Both the position numbers and the translations under genes were made by a program. The notes under the pieces were generated by a model. That model did not search any database. It had not been told where the DNA came from and saw only the letters and a program-made list of their open reading frames with translations. A stretch of 55,980 nucleotides of DNA from a virus: IMG/VR virus record IMGVR_UViG_3300030107_005819, positions 1 to 55,980 of that record. One strand, given 5' to 3'. Position 1 is the stretch's first letter; every line of letters begins with the position of its first letter. Of the stretch, positions 14,431 through 22,076 are shown one piece after another.

Positions 14431-14671
14431 CAATAAGCTCCAGCACATGCTTTTTAATTTCTTTAGCTGTGGCAAAAGTGTGATGGGAGAGGGAAAGAGG
14501 CTCGGGATTGTCTGAGCCCCATGTCCAAAGACGATATCGCCATTTACTTTTTTGCTTCACGACCTCGGCATGGACCTCTAGTTCTTTCCACACATAATAA
14601 GCGTGTAGCTCATAATGGCCGGGGCCTTTTCGTTTCCACTTAGCGTTATCTTTTACTTTCCAATTATTCAT
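14408..14671 (-). CDS. Unknown 87-aa protein, possibly leaderless
   Basis: The protein is rich in Trp, Lys and His (MNNWKVKDNAKWKRKGPG) with a helical C-terminus (AKEIKKHVLELIDDG). There is no ribosome-binding site: the -10 of a near-consensus promoter ends six bases before the ATG, so the message may begin at or next to the start codon. Function unknown. Confidence 0.6.
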   Translation of the reverse strand: MNNWKVKDNAKWKRKGPGHYELHAYYVWKELEVHAEVVKQKSKWRYRLWTWGSDNPEPLSLSHHTFATAKEIKKHVLELIDDGHPHI

Positions 14672-14677
14672 AGCCCT

Positions 14678-14706
14678 ATCATAACAAATGTTTTAGTCTT
14701 TGTCAA
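14678..14706 (-). promoter_or_regulatory. Sigma-70 promoter abutting a start codon
   Basis: TTGACA (14701-14706), 17-base spacer, extended -10 TATGAT (14678-14683), only six bases before ATG 14671. It overlaps the LDKD end of the upstream gene. Confidence 0.75.
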
Positions 14707-15007
14707 GATCTTTTTCATCGGGGACGAGGCGTAATTTATTTTTCTGAAGTGCTCTTTTTTTCTTTTCGTGTTGATCGTCGAGATCTTGGTGAAAACTCAT
14801 ATACTCTCTGATAAAATCTTCCACAACGTCCTTATTATCCTGGCACCATCGAAAAAACTCCAGCATTAACGTCACATCTTCAGAGCCCGAGAGGTGCTGA
14901 GGGGTGGGGTAGATATAGACTGGCTTACATCCTCGGCGTAAAACGATTGCTCCGTCCTTAATCGTGCTTACAATTTTTCGTGTCTCGTCGTCGTCATCAT
15001 CAAACAT
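14693..15007 (-). CDS. Unknown 104-aa protein
   Basis: The protein starts with MFDDDDDETRKIV, has a helical centre (LMLEFFRWCQDNKDVVEDFI) and a basic then acidic tail ending EKDLDKD, whose codons form the next -35 box. The start overlaps the upstream gene by 8 bases. Function unknown. Confidence 0.65.
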   Translation of the reverse strand: MFDDDDDETRKIVSTIKDGAIVLRRGCKPVYIYPTPQHLSGSEDVTLMLEFFRWCQDNKDVVEDFIREYMSFHQDLDDQHEKKKRALQKNKLRLVPDEKDLDKD

Positions 15008-15239
15008 CTTTTTTTGAAACCACCTTTAACTTTCCTATTTGTTCTAAAATGCCAGCAGCTATCCATTCCTCATCTCCCCTCGCCGTGGGGAGAATATTTA
15101 CTACATACCAGTGGACTTGAATATAAAAGTCTTCCTTGACGTCGGTTACGAAACCCAAGCTCGAAGAAACGGGGTGAGTGATCCCAGGACCGGGCACGTA
15201 TTCCACCACATCCCCTATATTGAACTTTGAAAGCGCCAT
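15000..15239 (-). CDS. GDLV-family small protein, dispersed copy
   Basis: This 79-residue protein contains FNIGDVVEYVPGPG, LGFVTDVKEDFYIQVHWY and a final KLKVVSKKDV, in the same strand order as the array proteins. It is linked to the next gene by an 8-base overlap. Function unknown. Confidence 0.7.
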   Translation of the reverse strand: MALSKFNIGDVVEYVPGPGITHPVSSSLGFVTDVKEDFYIQVHWYVVNILPTARGDEEWIAAGILEQIGKLKVVSKKDV

Positions 15240-15261
15240 TCATAAGAAACCTTTTAATACT

Positions 15262-15882
15262 CTAAATAGACTGCTCCGGCTTATAATACGAATATTCAAC
15301 AAGGTAAGTGAGATCCGTCAAGCATTCTTCCAGCAGACCTGGCCTTCCTCGTTTTTTATAATTCTCCATTAAAAACACGACCTTCTTTATGGCTCGCTCC
15401 GTATTTATAAAATATTCACACGCCTGTAAGAAGCCTCCCAACAACGAAGCGAGCACCGATGAAGACTGGTGTCGAAAAGCGATTCTTTTTCTCGAACCCA
15501 CTCTCACCAAAATAGTCACTGCCACCTTGTCTTGAGAAATTGCTCCTCTAGTTTTAGGATGAATCGTATCCACCCGAAGCTCTTCCATTTCCAAGTCTTC
15601 CGCGAAGCTATAGCGATTTTCTAACCGTGTCTTAATCCCGTTATGAAAAGCGTGAAGAACGCCAATCCCCTCTCCCCTTAAAGGAATAATCTTTTTATGG
15701 TCTTCATAATGGCCAACCAACGTCCCTTCAATGATCGATTTCTCGGAGCCCACATTCTCGTCAACCCTCAAAGGTCCGGACAAAGAAAGGGTGACGTATT
15801 CGTTGAGGACATATTTCTTAATTAACTCCATCATTTTCTCTCGATGGATATCTTCTGGAAGTTTCTTAAGGGTGGGGGTCAT
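15262..15882 (-). CDS. LeuA-regulatory-domain-like protein
   Basis: This 206-residue protein resembles the C-terminal allosteric (dimerisation) domain of 2-isopropylmalate or homocitrate synthase: GEGIGVLHAFHNGIKTRL, a middle stretch with VDTIHPKTRGAISQDKVAVT and a helical SSSVLASLLGGFLQACEYF. No catalytic TIM barrel is present in the gene or next to it. Identification is from pattern memory only. A free-standing regulatory domain could bind a host enzyme or a small metabolite, but this is speculative. The start overlaps the phosphoesterase stop as TAATG. Confidence 0.5.
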   Translation of the reverse strand: MTPTLKKLPEDIHREKMMELIKKYVLNEYVTLSLSGPLRVDENVGSEKSIIEGTLVGHYEDHKKIIPLRGEGIGVLHAFHNGIKTRLENRYSFAEDLEMEELRVDTIHPKTRGAISQDKVAVTILVRVGSRKRIAFRHQSSSVLASLLGGFLQACEYFINTERAIKKVVFLMENYKKRGRPGLLEECLTDLTYLVEYSYYKPEQSI

Positions 15883-16619
15883 TAGTCGTTCTGTGAGCTT
15901 ACGTTAAACTGCTTATGAACATCATATTGATTTACAGCAGTGTCTATAATAACTAGGTCCTGCCGAGCGGCAACTCTTGTTCCACTATTCAAAAAGAGTG
16001 TCTCTCCATACTCCACTTTCATGGGATGGTGAGAGTGTCCAGTAACCACAATGTTACAACCCATGGAGGCTCCCAATTCTGCCGCGGCCCTCTCGAACAT
16101 GTCGGGGTGCCAGCGATTGGTAAGGCTCTTAGCCTTGCTCACTAGGTTTAACCTGTGTGTGATATCAAACCCCATTCGCTCCATCCAGCCTCCCAGCCAC
16201 ACAAACACTCTTTCAAAATGATATTCAAAAGGATTGACCACCAAAGGATCTAGCTGGTGGCCGTGGAAAAAAGCAATTGAGTTGGTCCCATCTTTAATCT
16301 TTATCATCTCTCTGGCGTTTAATAGACTGGTGGTCACAGGGTCGTGGTTTCCAGCGATGAGTTCATACTTTTCATTATCCATTATTTTAGAAGTGATCCC
16401 TGGGTATTGCTTCAGGATTTTAACTAGGGTTTTTTCTTTGGAGTAACTCTTCCCCCGAAGTGTCTCGAAGATGTCTCCCAACAAAACTATTTTGTCAACG
16501 TGGTTTTCTAAATATGTTAAAAGTTCGTGAAGTCGTTCGTGTGCCCCATCATTTCTATGAAATTGATCTAGCTTGTTCCTTTCACCTAAATGAATATCGC
16601 TTAAGACAGCGATTTGCAT
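15882..16619 (-). CDS. Calcineurin-like metallophosphoesterase (LpxH-like)
   Basis: This 245-residue protein has the full metal-binding series: SDIHLG at residues 7-12, GDIFE, GNHD, HGH and a final GHSHHP. Order and length resemble UDP-2,3-diacylglucosamine hydrolase (LpxH) and related phosphoesterases. The substrate cannot be told from sequence. It has an AAGGAG ribosome-binding site and a promoter at 16671-16699. Confidence 0.85.
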   Translation of the reverse strand: MQIAVLSDIHLGERNKLDQFHRNDGAHERLHELLTYLENHVDKIVLLGDIFETLRGKSYSKEKTLVKILKQYPGITSKIMDNEKYELIAGNHDPVTTSLLNAREMIKIKDGTNSIAFFHGHQLDPLVVNPFEYHFERVFVWLGGWMERMGFDITHRLNLVSKAKSLTNRWHPDMFERAAAELGASMGCNIVVTGHSHHPMKVEYGETLFLNSGTRVAARQDLVIIDTAVNQYDVHKQFNVSSQND

Positions 16620-16670
16620 CGTCCAATAACTCCTTACACTGGTGCGTACTTTTTAACGCGCCTTAATATA

Positions 16671-16699
16671 AGTATATGAAAAAGCTATAAATTTGTAAA
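16671..16699 (-). promoter_or_regulatory. Sigma-70 promoter for the phosphoesterase gene
   Basis: TTTACA (16694-16699), 17-base spacer, TATACT (16671-16676). The leader is about 45 bases. Confidence 0.75.
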
Positions 16700-16705
16700 A
16701 TAAAA

Positions 16706-17461
16706 TTATTTTTCTAGTGACATCTTGGTGTCATAAGAATCGTTGATAATGTTTATTAGCCTTTCGATGTCACCGGCTCGTCGAAGAAGTTTGAAGGCGA
16801 GGTTCTCCGTGGAATAAACCCCCTTCTCTTCGAGGCCCGCTTTTCTCATTCTCTTAATCTTATCTTTAATTTTTCTGGCGGCTTTGATGGCGTCGTCAAA
16901 TTTCTCTTTTTTCATGAGGCGCTCGGCATCATCAACTTGTCTTACCAAGTCTTCTGCTTTTTTGACAGCGTTCTCCTTATCCATCCTTTCGTCGCCACGA
17001 TCTGGCTTCTTGATCCAGCGATCATACTTTAAAGAATAGATCCCTGGAGATTCATGGGGGTCGCCTCGGTTCTCGAAATAAAGTTCCACTTCGTAATCCC
17101 CCAAATAGATTTGATGAGTCCGATTCCACACGGATTTCTTAGCATTGAGAAAGTCTCGAACTAAGTCAACGTTTTCATCAACCTGGGAGAAATCTAAAAT
17201 GATGTGCAGATCGTAGTCTGAATACTTCGACCAGTTATAGTTGGCGAGGGAGCCAGTGAGAACAATATCCTGAATAACAAACTTATCTAGTCCCAATTCC
17301 TTGATAAAGTCATTGGCGATCTTGAGAAGTCTCTCGGTGATCTCTGGTTTGATTCTGTCGTCCTCGTCCCACACATTTCGATCTAAGTCGTCGTGAAGTG
17401 TTAGGGAGTCGGGGTCCAGAAGTTCTTTAATATTTATAGTGTGAAACATATTCATTCTCAA
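16706..17461 (-). CDS. Nucleotidyltransferase, Pol beta superfamily
   Basis: This 251-residue protein contains LTGSLANYNWSKYSDYDLH, the GS...DxD signature of minimal nucleotidyltransferases (residues 68-86), and a possible third carboxylate in EVELYF. The C-terminal 100 residues are Lys-rich and helical. The start is TTG 17461 by ribosome-binding-site spacing, or the ATG two codons later. It could adenylylate a protein or nucleic acid; the partner is unknown. Confidence 0.75.
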   Translation of the reverse strand: MRMNMFHTINIKELLDPDSLTLHDDLDRNVWDEDDRIKPEITERLLKIANDFIKELGLDKFVIQDIVLTGSLANYNWSKYSDYDLHIILDFSQVDENVDLVRDFLNAKKSVWNRTHQIYLGDYEVELYFENRGDPHESPGIYSLKYDRWIKKPDRGDERMDKENAVKKAEDLVRQVDDAERLMKKEKFDDAIKAARKIKDKIKRMRKAGLEEKGVYSTENLAFKLLRRAGDIERLINIINDSYDTKMSLEK

Positions 17462-18090
17462 TCTTGAAAGTCCTCTTCCTCTAACAAAGTATAAGTAAAG
17501 GAGTTACCATAAATATCCGCCGACTCATTACATATGTCTAAAAAATGTAAAAAATCTTTACTATTCTTAAAAACCTGACATCCAGCGGAGGAACCTCGGA
17601 CATATTCTTTCTCTCCCGCTCTTGAATGGCGATGAATGTTGATGCCAAACATTCCCTTCTGAATATTGTCCTCATCCATCTCTAGCTTGGAGTCTTTATC
17701 ATCGTCTCGATAGACTCGGACTGGGCCTCCTCGCTGTATAAGGGCCGTGTGACGGAGTGACCCGCCATGAGTCCCGATCTTATAAACTCCCCGGTATTGG
17801 TCAGGAACCAAGATGGCTGTCCCATCGGGATTGATTGGCTTTCTGAGAATAGAGGGGCCAGGATCCGTCGTGATCTCGTATGACTCCACTGTCCATTCTT
17901 TGTTTTTGTCTCGATAAACCAGAAGTAAGGTGTCATCAAACTTGGTGGAATCATGTGCCGCGGAACGGATGCCTATAATGTTGACGTTGAGGGGTTTGTT
18001 CCCGTCAAAAAACCTATACCCCTTCTCCTCAAGAATGTCCTTGATGAGTTCGGCATTGATGCTGGCATATAGTCCTTTAATGGTTGTCAT
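17458..18090 (-). CDS. L,D-transpeptidase-like (YkuD-type) domain protein
   Basis: This 210-residue protein has a C-terminal segment FGINIHRHSRAG followed by GSSAGCQVF, matching the His and SxGC catalytic pattern of L,D-transpeptidase-like folds that act on peptidoglycan stem peptides. The N-terminal half (IIGIRSAAHDSTKFDDTLLLVY) also fits such a barrel. No signal peptide is visible. It may be a lysis or virion-associated enzyme. An 8-base inverted repeat surrounds its start region. Confidence 0.6.
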   Translation of the reverse strand: MTTIKGLYASINAELIKDILEEKGYRFFDGNKPLNVNIIGIRSAAHDSTKFDDTLLLVYRDKNKEWTVESYEITTDPGPSILRKPINPDGTAILVPDQYRGVYKIGTHGGSLRHTALIQRGGPVRVYRDDDKDSKLEMDEDNIQKGMFGINIHRHSRAGEKEYVRGSSAGCQVFKNSKDFLHFLDICNESADIYGNSFTYTLLEEEDFQD

Positions 18091-18128
18091 AACGTAATTC
18101 CGTCTATAATATAAATAGTTGTTATGAC
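18086..18128 (-). promoter_or_regulatory. 8-base inverted repeat across a start codon
   Basis: GTCATAAC and GTTATGAC (arms 18121-18128 and 18086-18093) are 27 bases apart; the second arm contains the ATG of the transpeptidase-like gene. It could be an operator or a hairpin that hides the start. Confidence 0.4.
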
Positions 18129-18129
18129 T

Positions 18130-18321
18130 CTATTTTTCGTCTTCTGGTTCGAATGAGTGGGTGTGCTTGTTGCCAAATTTATCATATAAAATTAGGTCGC
18201 CTGAAGATATCTCATGTCTCTTCTCAGGAGTCTTTTGCTTCTTTGGTGGTTGCCCACACCACTTAAGGTGATGAGCGGGTATTGAGGTTACAGGTTGTAC
18301 GGGGGAGATTTTATTTATCAT
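18130..18321 (-). CDS. Unknown 63-aa protein
   Basis: The product is basic and Pro-rich in the first half (PVQPVTSIPAHHLKWCG, then PPKKQKTPEK), with a GDLILYDKFGNKH segment reminiscent of the GDLV proteins. The start overlaps the Nudix gene by 11 bases. Supported mainly by position and coupling. Confidence 0.55.
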   Translation of the reverse strand: MINKISPVQPVTSIPAHHLKWCGQPPKKQKTPEKRHEISSGDLILYDKFGNKHTHSFEPEDEK

Positions 18322-18736
18322 TTATTAACTCTTTTGCTTTCTCGACTGCTTTTTTATATTTGTTAGATAAATTATACTCTTTTGGTTCCGAAAGTTTAAC
18401 TCTTTTATACCCAGAGTGCTCATCACTAAGTTTTATTTCCTGATCAGGAAGTTCTAAAACATAAAAAGTGGTTGAATCTAAAGTTCCCACCTTCTGGGCT
18501 TTAGACGAATCAATGTCCAGTCCTGTTTCTTCTTTTACTTCCCGCTCTAATGCCGTGAGTTTCTCCTCTCCCTCCTGGACGTGGCCTCCGGGGAGGTCAA
18601 AGGTGTCGAAACTATTTTCCAGCCCAAGGAATGTGCCGTCCTTGTGGAGAATTATTTTTACCACTTCATCACTATCTTCTATTTTTTCTTGTGTTTCGCT
18701 CATAAACTTCCACCAATTTTCAAGGAGTTGTTTCAT
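18311..18736 (-). CDS. Nudix hydrolase with N-terminal NW tag
   Basis: This 141-residue protein has a complete Nudix box at residues 50-72 (starts GGHVQEGEE and ends REVKEETGL), so it should hydrolyse a nucleoside diphosphate derivative. The first ten residues, MKQLLENWWK, match the start of the next upstream protein almost exactly, also at the DNA level, though the two proteins are otherwise unrelated. This looks like a transferable N-terminal tag. The start overlaps the upstream stop as ATGA. Confidence 0.85.
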   Translation of the reverse strand: MKQLLENWWKFMSETQEKIEDSDEVVKIILHKDGTFLGLENSFDTFDLPGGHVQEGEEKLTALEREVKEETGLDIDSSKAQKVGTLDSTTFYVLELPDQEIKLSDEHSGYKRVKLSEPKEYNLSNKYKKAVEKAKELINDK

Positions 18737-18960
18737 TTTTTAAGCGACTCCTCCGTGGCATTAATAAGGGCCTCCATTATGTCTATCACATCGATTGGGA
18801 TTTCAGACGTATTACCATAAAATTCTCTCAGCAATTCTCCAATTCTACCTTCTAAGGCAATAACTCTCTGAAGATCTTCTTCTGAAATTTTAGGTTGATG
18901 AGGGAAGTCAAGAACCTCTCCTTCTAATAATTTACGCCAATTTTCAAGTAGTTGTTTCAC
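18713..18960 (-). repeat. Duplicated N-terminal tag sequence in two genes
   Basis: Bases 18960-18937 and 18736-18713 encode MKQLLENW in two adjacent, otherwise different genes. The two copies differ at two of 24 bases (first base of the start codon and one third position). Confidence 0.8.
18733..18960 (-). CDS. Unknown 75-aa helical protein with N-terminal NW tag
   Basis: This protein starts at GTG 18960 behind AGGAG and reads MKQLLENWRKLLEGE, then a helical body (EEDLQRVIALEGRIGELL). The start overlaps the thioesterase gene by 17 bases. The tag-like N-terminus is shared with the Nudix protein and resembles the starts of capsid-targeted internal proteins of T4 (comparison from memory). Function unknown. 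Confidence 0.7.
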   Translation of the reverse strand: MKQLLENWRKLLEGEVLDFPHQPKISEEDLQRVIALEGRIGELLREFYGNTSEIPIDVIDIMEALINATEESLKK

Positions 18961-19342
18961 TTTGATGTTTCTCCTTGATATAATTAGCTATTGGAACAGC
19001 TTCTCCGTCACCATCAATACGAACAAATTTCATCTGTGTTCGACAAACTACCTTCTCCGAGTTATTATATGTGCTATGTCGCCGAGCTTCAATGTTTAAA
19101 AGACAAGAGGATCGACCAAAGTTTTCTAAGTTTCCATAAATTTTTATGATTTGACCTGGGCGAACTGGTTTCAAAAACTGAACCTTGTCCATAGAAACGG
19201 TGACCATTCGTGGTGTCTCACAAATCTGACAAGCGTACGCCACCGCGGCCTCGTCCAGCCAAGCAAGCATAAGGCCGCCAAAGAGATTTCCATGATAACC
19301 ACAATCATTCTCTTTACACATGTGTGTAGATATTAGTTCCAT
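18944..19342 (-). CDS. Hotdog-fold acyl-CoA thioesterase
   Basis: This 132-residue protein has HGNLFGGLMLAWLDEAA at residues 17-33, the hallmark of YciA/BACH-type hotdog thioesterases, with the acidic residue in the long helix. Length fits a single hotdog domain. It has a GGAG ribosome-binding site. A role in altering host lipid or acyl-CoA pools is inference; a fatty-acid-hydroxylase-like gene lies elsewhere at 42220-42654. Confidence 0.8.
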   Translation of the reverse strand: MELISTHMCKENDCGYHGNLFGGLMLAWLDEAAVAYACQICETPRMVTVSMDKVQFLKPVRPGQIIKIYGNLENFGRSSCLLNIEARRHSTYNNSEKVVCRTQMKFVRIDGDGEAVPIANYIKEKHQSETTT

Positions 19343-19963
19343 TTACAACTCCTGAGATAATTGTGTGGCCCGAGCAATAGTGGCCTGGATATCGTCTTCC
19401 TGAATCACATGGTCGGCAAGAGACTGGACTTTCTCATCCTTGGCCACTTCCTTTTCCAACTCTTTCATTCTCGCTGCTAGTTGCTCTGGCGATTCATATT
19501 CTCCCGTTTCTTTTCTCTTTAGTTGACGTGAGACAAGCTCATCGGGGCTTGCTGTCACGTAAATAGCGTGAACTGTCTTTCCCAGATCTCGAAGCTCCTT
19601 CTTCAGTTTCATGACGCTGGTCTTGTCTGTAATCATAACTGCCTTGTCAGCCGCTCGAATCGCCTCCTTGTCGTTGCCATAAGAGTTGCCAGCATAAGCC
19701 AGGTTCACATTGAGGAGTCGATCTTGGTCGTATAAATCTTGAAAATTTTCCGGCGAAATAAATTCGTACTCTCGGTTTTCAGCTTCGGCTGATCCTGGGC
19801 GGGGAGGGCGTGTGGTGAAAGAGACAATCTTGTCCCACCCATTATCCACAAACACATCTCGTGCCACGGACTTACCCGATGCACTGGGGCCAAAGATAGC
19901 GACCACTGTTCCTGTTCCCTGATTCTCCTTAAGATAAGTTCCCCATCCCTTATGAAATGTCAT
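19343..19963 (-). CDS. gmk: Guanylate kinase-like protein
   Basis: This 206-residue protein has a P-loop GPSASGKS at 25-32, then SFTTRPPRPG and a NREYEFIS segment matching the GMP-binding part of guanylate kinase. It would convert GMP or dGMP to the diphosphate, next to an IMPDH-like gene and RNR in the same genome. The first 17 residues (FHKGWGTYLKENQG) are extra to the family and resemble the NW tag of nearby proteins. The start overlaps the upstream stop as ATGA. Confidence 0.82.
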   Translation of the reverse strand: MTFHKGWGTYLKENQGTGTVVAIFGPSASGKSVARDVFVDNGWDKIVSFTTRPPRPGSAEAENREYEFISPENFQDLYDQDRLLNVNLAYAGNSYGNDKEAIRAADKAVMITDKTSVMKLKKELRDLGKTVHAIYVTASPDELVSRQLKRKETGEYESPEQLAARMKELEKEVAKDEKVQSLADHVIQEDDIQATIARATQLSQEL

Positions 19964-20382
19964 CGCTCCACCTGTGTAACTTTGAGAAGTTTAATACGGG
20001 TGACTCCATCAACTTTCAGAACGGTCTGAAGAAGAAGGTCAATGTATGCCTGGAGGGCAATCTTTTCTTTAACAACCTTAATGTCGATGAAACTTCGAAT
20101 CATGTTGCCTCCCAGAGGGGTGGGCTGTCCCTTGGTGGCACAGCGAGTTACTCCCTGAATAGCTCGGATACTGTTCAGGACATCGGTGGTGCTTTGAGAT
20201 TTGTCGTGAGTAAGGGCCGCGTTCAGCACATAGAGATCCAATGTAATCTCTGCCTCGGCAAGATGGCGGCCCACTTCCTCAAGGATATACGTGGCCGGAT
20301 CATTTTCAATTTTCTCTGCCACTTCAAGTGCTTGAGTTTCTTCTACTATTAGTTCTCTTAATCTCTTTTTGTTTATCTTCAT
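19960..20382 (-). CDS. Unknown 140-aa protein, marine-phage-type N-terminus
   Basis: The protein starts MKINKKRLRELIVEE, a helical start of a kind that recurs in phage proteins, and ends in beta/alpha segments (DVLNSIRAIQGVTRC, IRSFIDIKVVKEKI) that could form a ferredoxin-like domain. The ribosome-binding site is weak. Function unknown. Confidence 0.6.
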   Translation of the reverse strand: MKINKKRLRELIVEETQALEVAEKIENDPATYILEEVGRHLAEAEITLDLYVLNAALTHDKSQSTTDVLNSIRAIQGVTRCATKGQPTPLGGNMIRSFIDIKVVKEKIALQAYIDLLLQTVLKVDGVTRIKLLKVTQVER

Positions 20383-20416
20383 TAGGTGGCCCCGGTTTAT
20401 ATTAAATAGTCCAATG

Positions 20417-20785
20417 TTAATGGATAGTTAAATTAATTCCCCACTTAGTAATGAGGTCATAGTCGTTAAACATAACTAACTGAGCGTGAGACTTCAGGGT
20501 GTCGACCTGAGCCTTTGTCAACAGATACTGTTCCTCTTGAGCTTCTTCGTTAAACTCCAGCTTTGATTCTTCTAGTTCTTCCATGATCTCTCGAAAAAGT
20601 CGAGCGTTTGTTATGTACTCACAAAGAAGATCAGTTAGCTCTTGGTTGGAGCTTTCCGATTTTACCTCTGTCTCCAATAGGTGGGACAAGAGTGACAAGC
20701 ATTGAAGAATTTCTTCATGTTGCTTCTTCCTGACACCTGGGTCAAACCAATACTTTCTGGGCTTAGGCGAGGGGAACTTGGGCAT
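20417..20785 (-). CDS. Unknown 122-aa helical protein
   Basis: The N-terminus is Pro/Lys-rich (MPKFPSPKPRKYWFDPG) and the rest is acidic and helical (REIMEELEESKLEFNEEAQ). No family is recognised. It follows the 20791-21093 gene by five bases. Confidence 0.65.
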   Translation of the reverse strand: MPKFPSPKPRKYWFDPGVRKKQHEEILQCLSLLSHLLETEVKSESSNQELTDLLCEYITNARLFREIMEELEESKLEFNEEAQEEQYLLTKAQVDTLKSHAQLVMFNDYDLITKWGINLTIH

Positions 20786-20790
20786 TGGAT

Positions 20791-21093
20791 CTAATCTCTC
20801 AAAAGACTTTTGGTGTTTTTAAATATCTGCTTCTGTACTTGGCCTGGAGTTCCGATGACAACAACATCGATTCCTGTCTGGCCCCGATTCATATAAATTC
20901 TGGTAAAGGACTGGTTTTCGTCCAGGCCAGGGGGTAATTTACTTTCTTGTAAAAGGCCCTTAAAGTGAGGATCCTCTCGTAAGCACACTACTTGTTCCGG
21001 ATTGATAAAAACTTCACGTAATCCATAACTCCTTTGGCGTTCGTTCGAATGAACTCGGGTACTTTCATAAACTTCAACTAGCGATATTATCAT
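20791..21093 (-). CDS. Conserved-type phage protein of unknown function
   Basis: This 100-residue protein has LREVFINPEQVVCLREDPHFKGLL, LPPGLDENQSFTRIYMNRGQ and VVVIGTPGQV. From memory this pattern belongs to a small family in T4-like marine phages without an assigned function. The start overlaps the upstream gene by 20 bases. Confidence 0.7.
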   Translation of the reverse strand: MIISLVEVYESTRVHSNERQRSYGLREVFINPEQVVCLREDPHFKGLLQESKLPPGLDENQSFTRIYMNRGQTGIDVVVIGTPGQVQKQIFKNTKSLLRD

Positions 21094-21325
21094 ATTCTTT
21101 CCTCATTGATTTAACGTAATGCTTAGGAACACTCCAACATTGCCCATCATAAAATATCTTATGATATGTTTCGGTGTCGTCCTTAACAACCAACAACACA
21201 CAAGATGGCTCAGTGGTTTTACGGAAGCCCGAAGGGTGCCAACCATCTTTAGTAAACTTAAGGAGTGTTAAGTCTGCCGGGATGTAGACTAGATCACCTG
21301 CTTGTACAGACTCGGGGGTGCTCAC
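21074..21325 (-). CDS. GDLV-family small protein, dispersed copy
   Basis: This 83-residue protein has VQAGDLVYIPADLTLL, PSCVLLVVKDDTE and an end with VPKHYVKSM. The strand pattern follows the array proteins, but the N-terminus is seven residues longer. The start overlaps the upstream stop. Function unknown. Confidence 0.65.
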   Translation of the reverse strand: MSTPESVQAGDLVYIPADLTLLKFTKDGWHPSGFRKTTEPSCVLLVVKDDTETYHKIFYDGQCWSVPKHYVKSMRKEYDNIAS

Positions 21326-21744
21326 TGCTCTCCTCCCTCTTCTGTCTCTGTAAGCTCCTGAAGCTTTTCGTGTTGTTTCTGAAGTTCGGCCACCTTTTCA
21401 GCCAGTCCCGGATGAATGTCGGGAGAGGGAGAGGGAGCGGGGGTTGGAGCAACCACCTGGGGTGTCTCTAGTTGAGAGAGCACGTTTTGATATCCGGCCA
21501 TAAAATTAGAGAGGTCTTCGAAGTTGTCGATAATATCCTGTAGGCCGACTCTTACTGATTCCAAGTCACTCAAATGTCTTGTAGTTGCCTCCAGATTGCC
21601 TCGGTTTTTATCCACCTGATTACATAAGTGTTTTAAGGCGATAAATACCTCGTCCTGTAGTGAGTCGAGAATCTCCTCGGCTTTCTCCAGGATCTGTTCG
21701 GGAATTTCTTCCACTTCTATTCGTTTTTGTATTGTAACTTTCAT
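21322..21744 (-). CDS. Unknown coiled-coil protein
   Basis: This 140-residue protein has a predicted helical N-terminal two thirds (ILEKAEEILDSLQDEVFIAL), a Pro-rich linker (PQVVAPTPAPSPSP) and an acidic coiled-coil end. It may oligomerise. The ribosome-binding site is moderate. No family is recognised. Confidence 0.65.
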   Translation of the reverse strand: MKVTIQKRIEVEEIPEQILEKAEEILDSLQDEVFIALKHLCNQVDKNRGNLEATTRHLSDLESVRVGLQDIIDNFEDLSNFMAGYQNVLSQLETPQVVAPTPAPSPSPDIHPGLAEKVAELQKQHEKLQELTETEEGGEQ

Positions 21745-21754
21745 ATTTTGTCCT

Positions 21755-22021
21755 TTATCCTAAGTGTTGATACCAACTAGCCACTGACATGGCGACCAGG
21801 GATGTGACCGCAAGCCACATAAGTTTAGTGGTGGTCTTCTTAACCCCCTCCAAGTCACGAACTCGGGCATAGAGGCCCTTGTCAGGGTCATAGAGAGCAT
21901 GATGGACCTGAGAAACATGTTCAGACATGTCTTCCTGTCTCTCTTTGATTACTTCAATCGAGTCCATAATTCGCTGGACTTTAATGTCCAATTCTCTTAA
22001 TGCTTCTTGGGGGCTTAACAT
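21755..22021 (-). CDS. Coiled-coil protein with C-terminal membrane anchor
   Basis: This 88-residue protein is a coiled coil (LRELDIKVQRIMDSIEVIKE) ending in one transmembrane segment (LMWLAVTSLVAMSVASW). Such a tail-anchored layout suggests a role at the inner membrane. It is the first gene after the strong promoter at 22037-22065. Confidence 0.7.
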   Translation of the reverse strand: MLSPQEALRELDIKVQRIMDSIEVIKERQEDMSEHVSQVHHALYDPDKGLYARVRDLEGVKKTTTKLMWLAVTSLVAMSVASWYQHLG

Positions 22022-22036
22022 AGCGGGATCACCTTT

Positions 22037-22065
22037 ATTATATATGTTTCATACTAATTAGTCAA
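22037..22065 (-). promoter_or_regulatory. Sigma-70 promoter after groEL
   Basis: TTGACT (22060-22065), 17-base spacer, consensus TATAAT (22037-22042), 15 bases before the start at 22021. Confidence 0.85.
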
Positions 22066-22076
22066 CTAAAAACTGA

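Noticed and set aside
20403-20431. Possible promoter TTAACT-17-TATTTA before the 19960-20382 gene
   Set aside because: Both boxes are weak compared with the clear set, and the gene is probably read from upstream.
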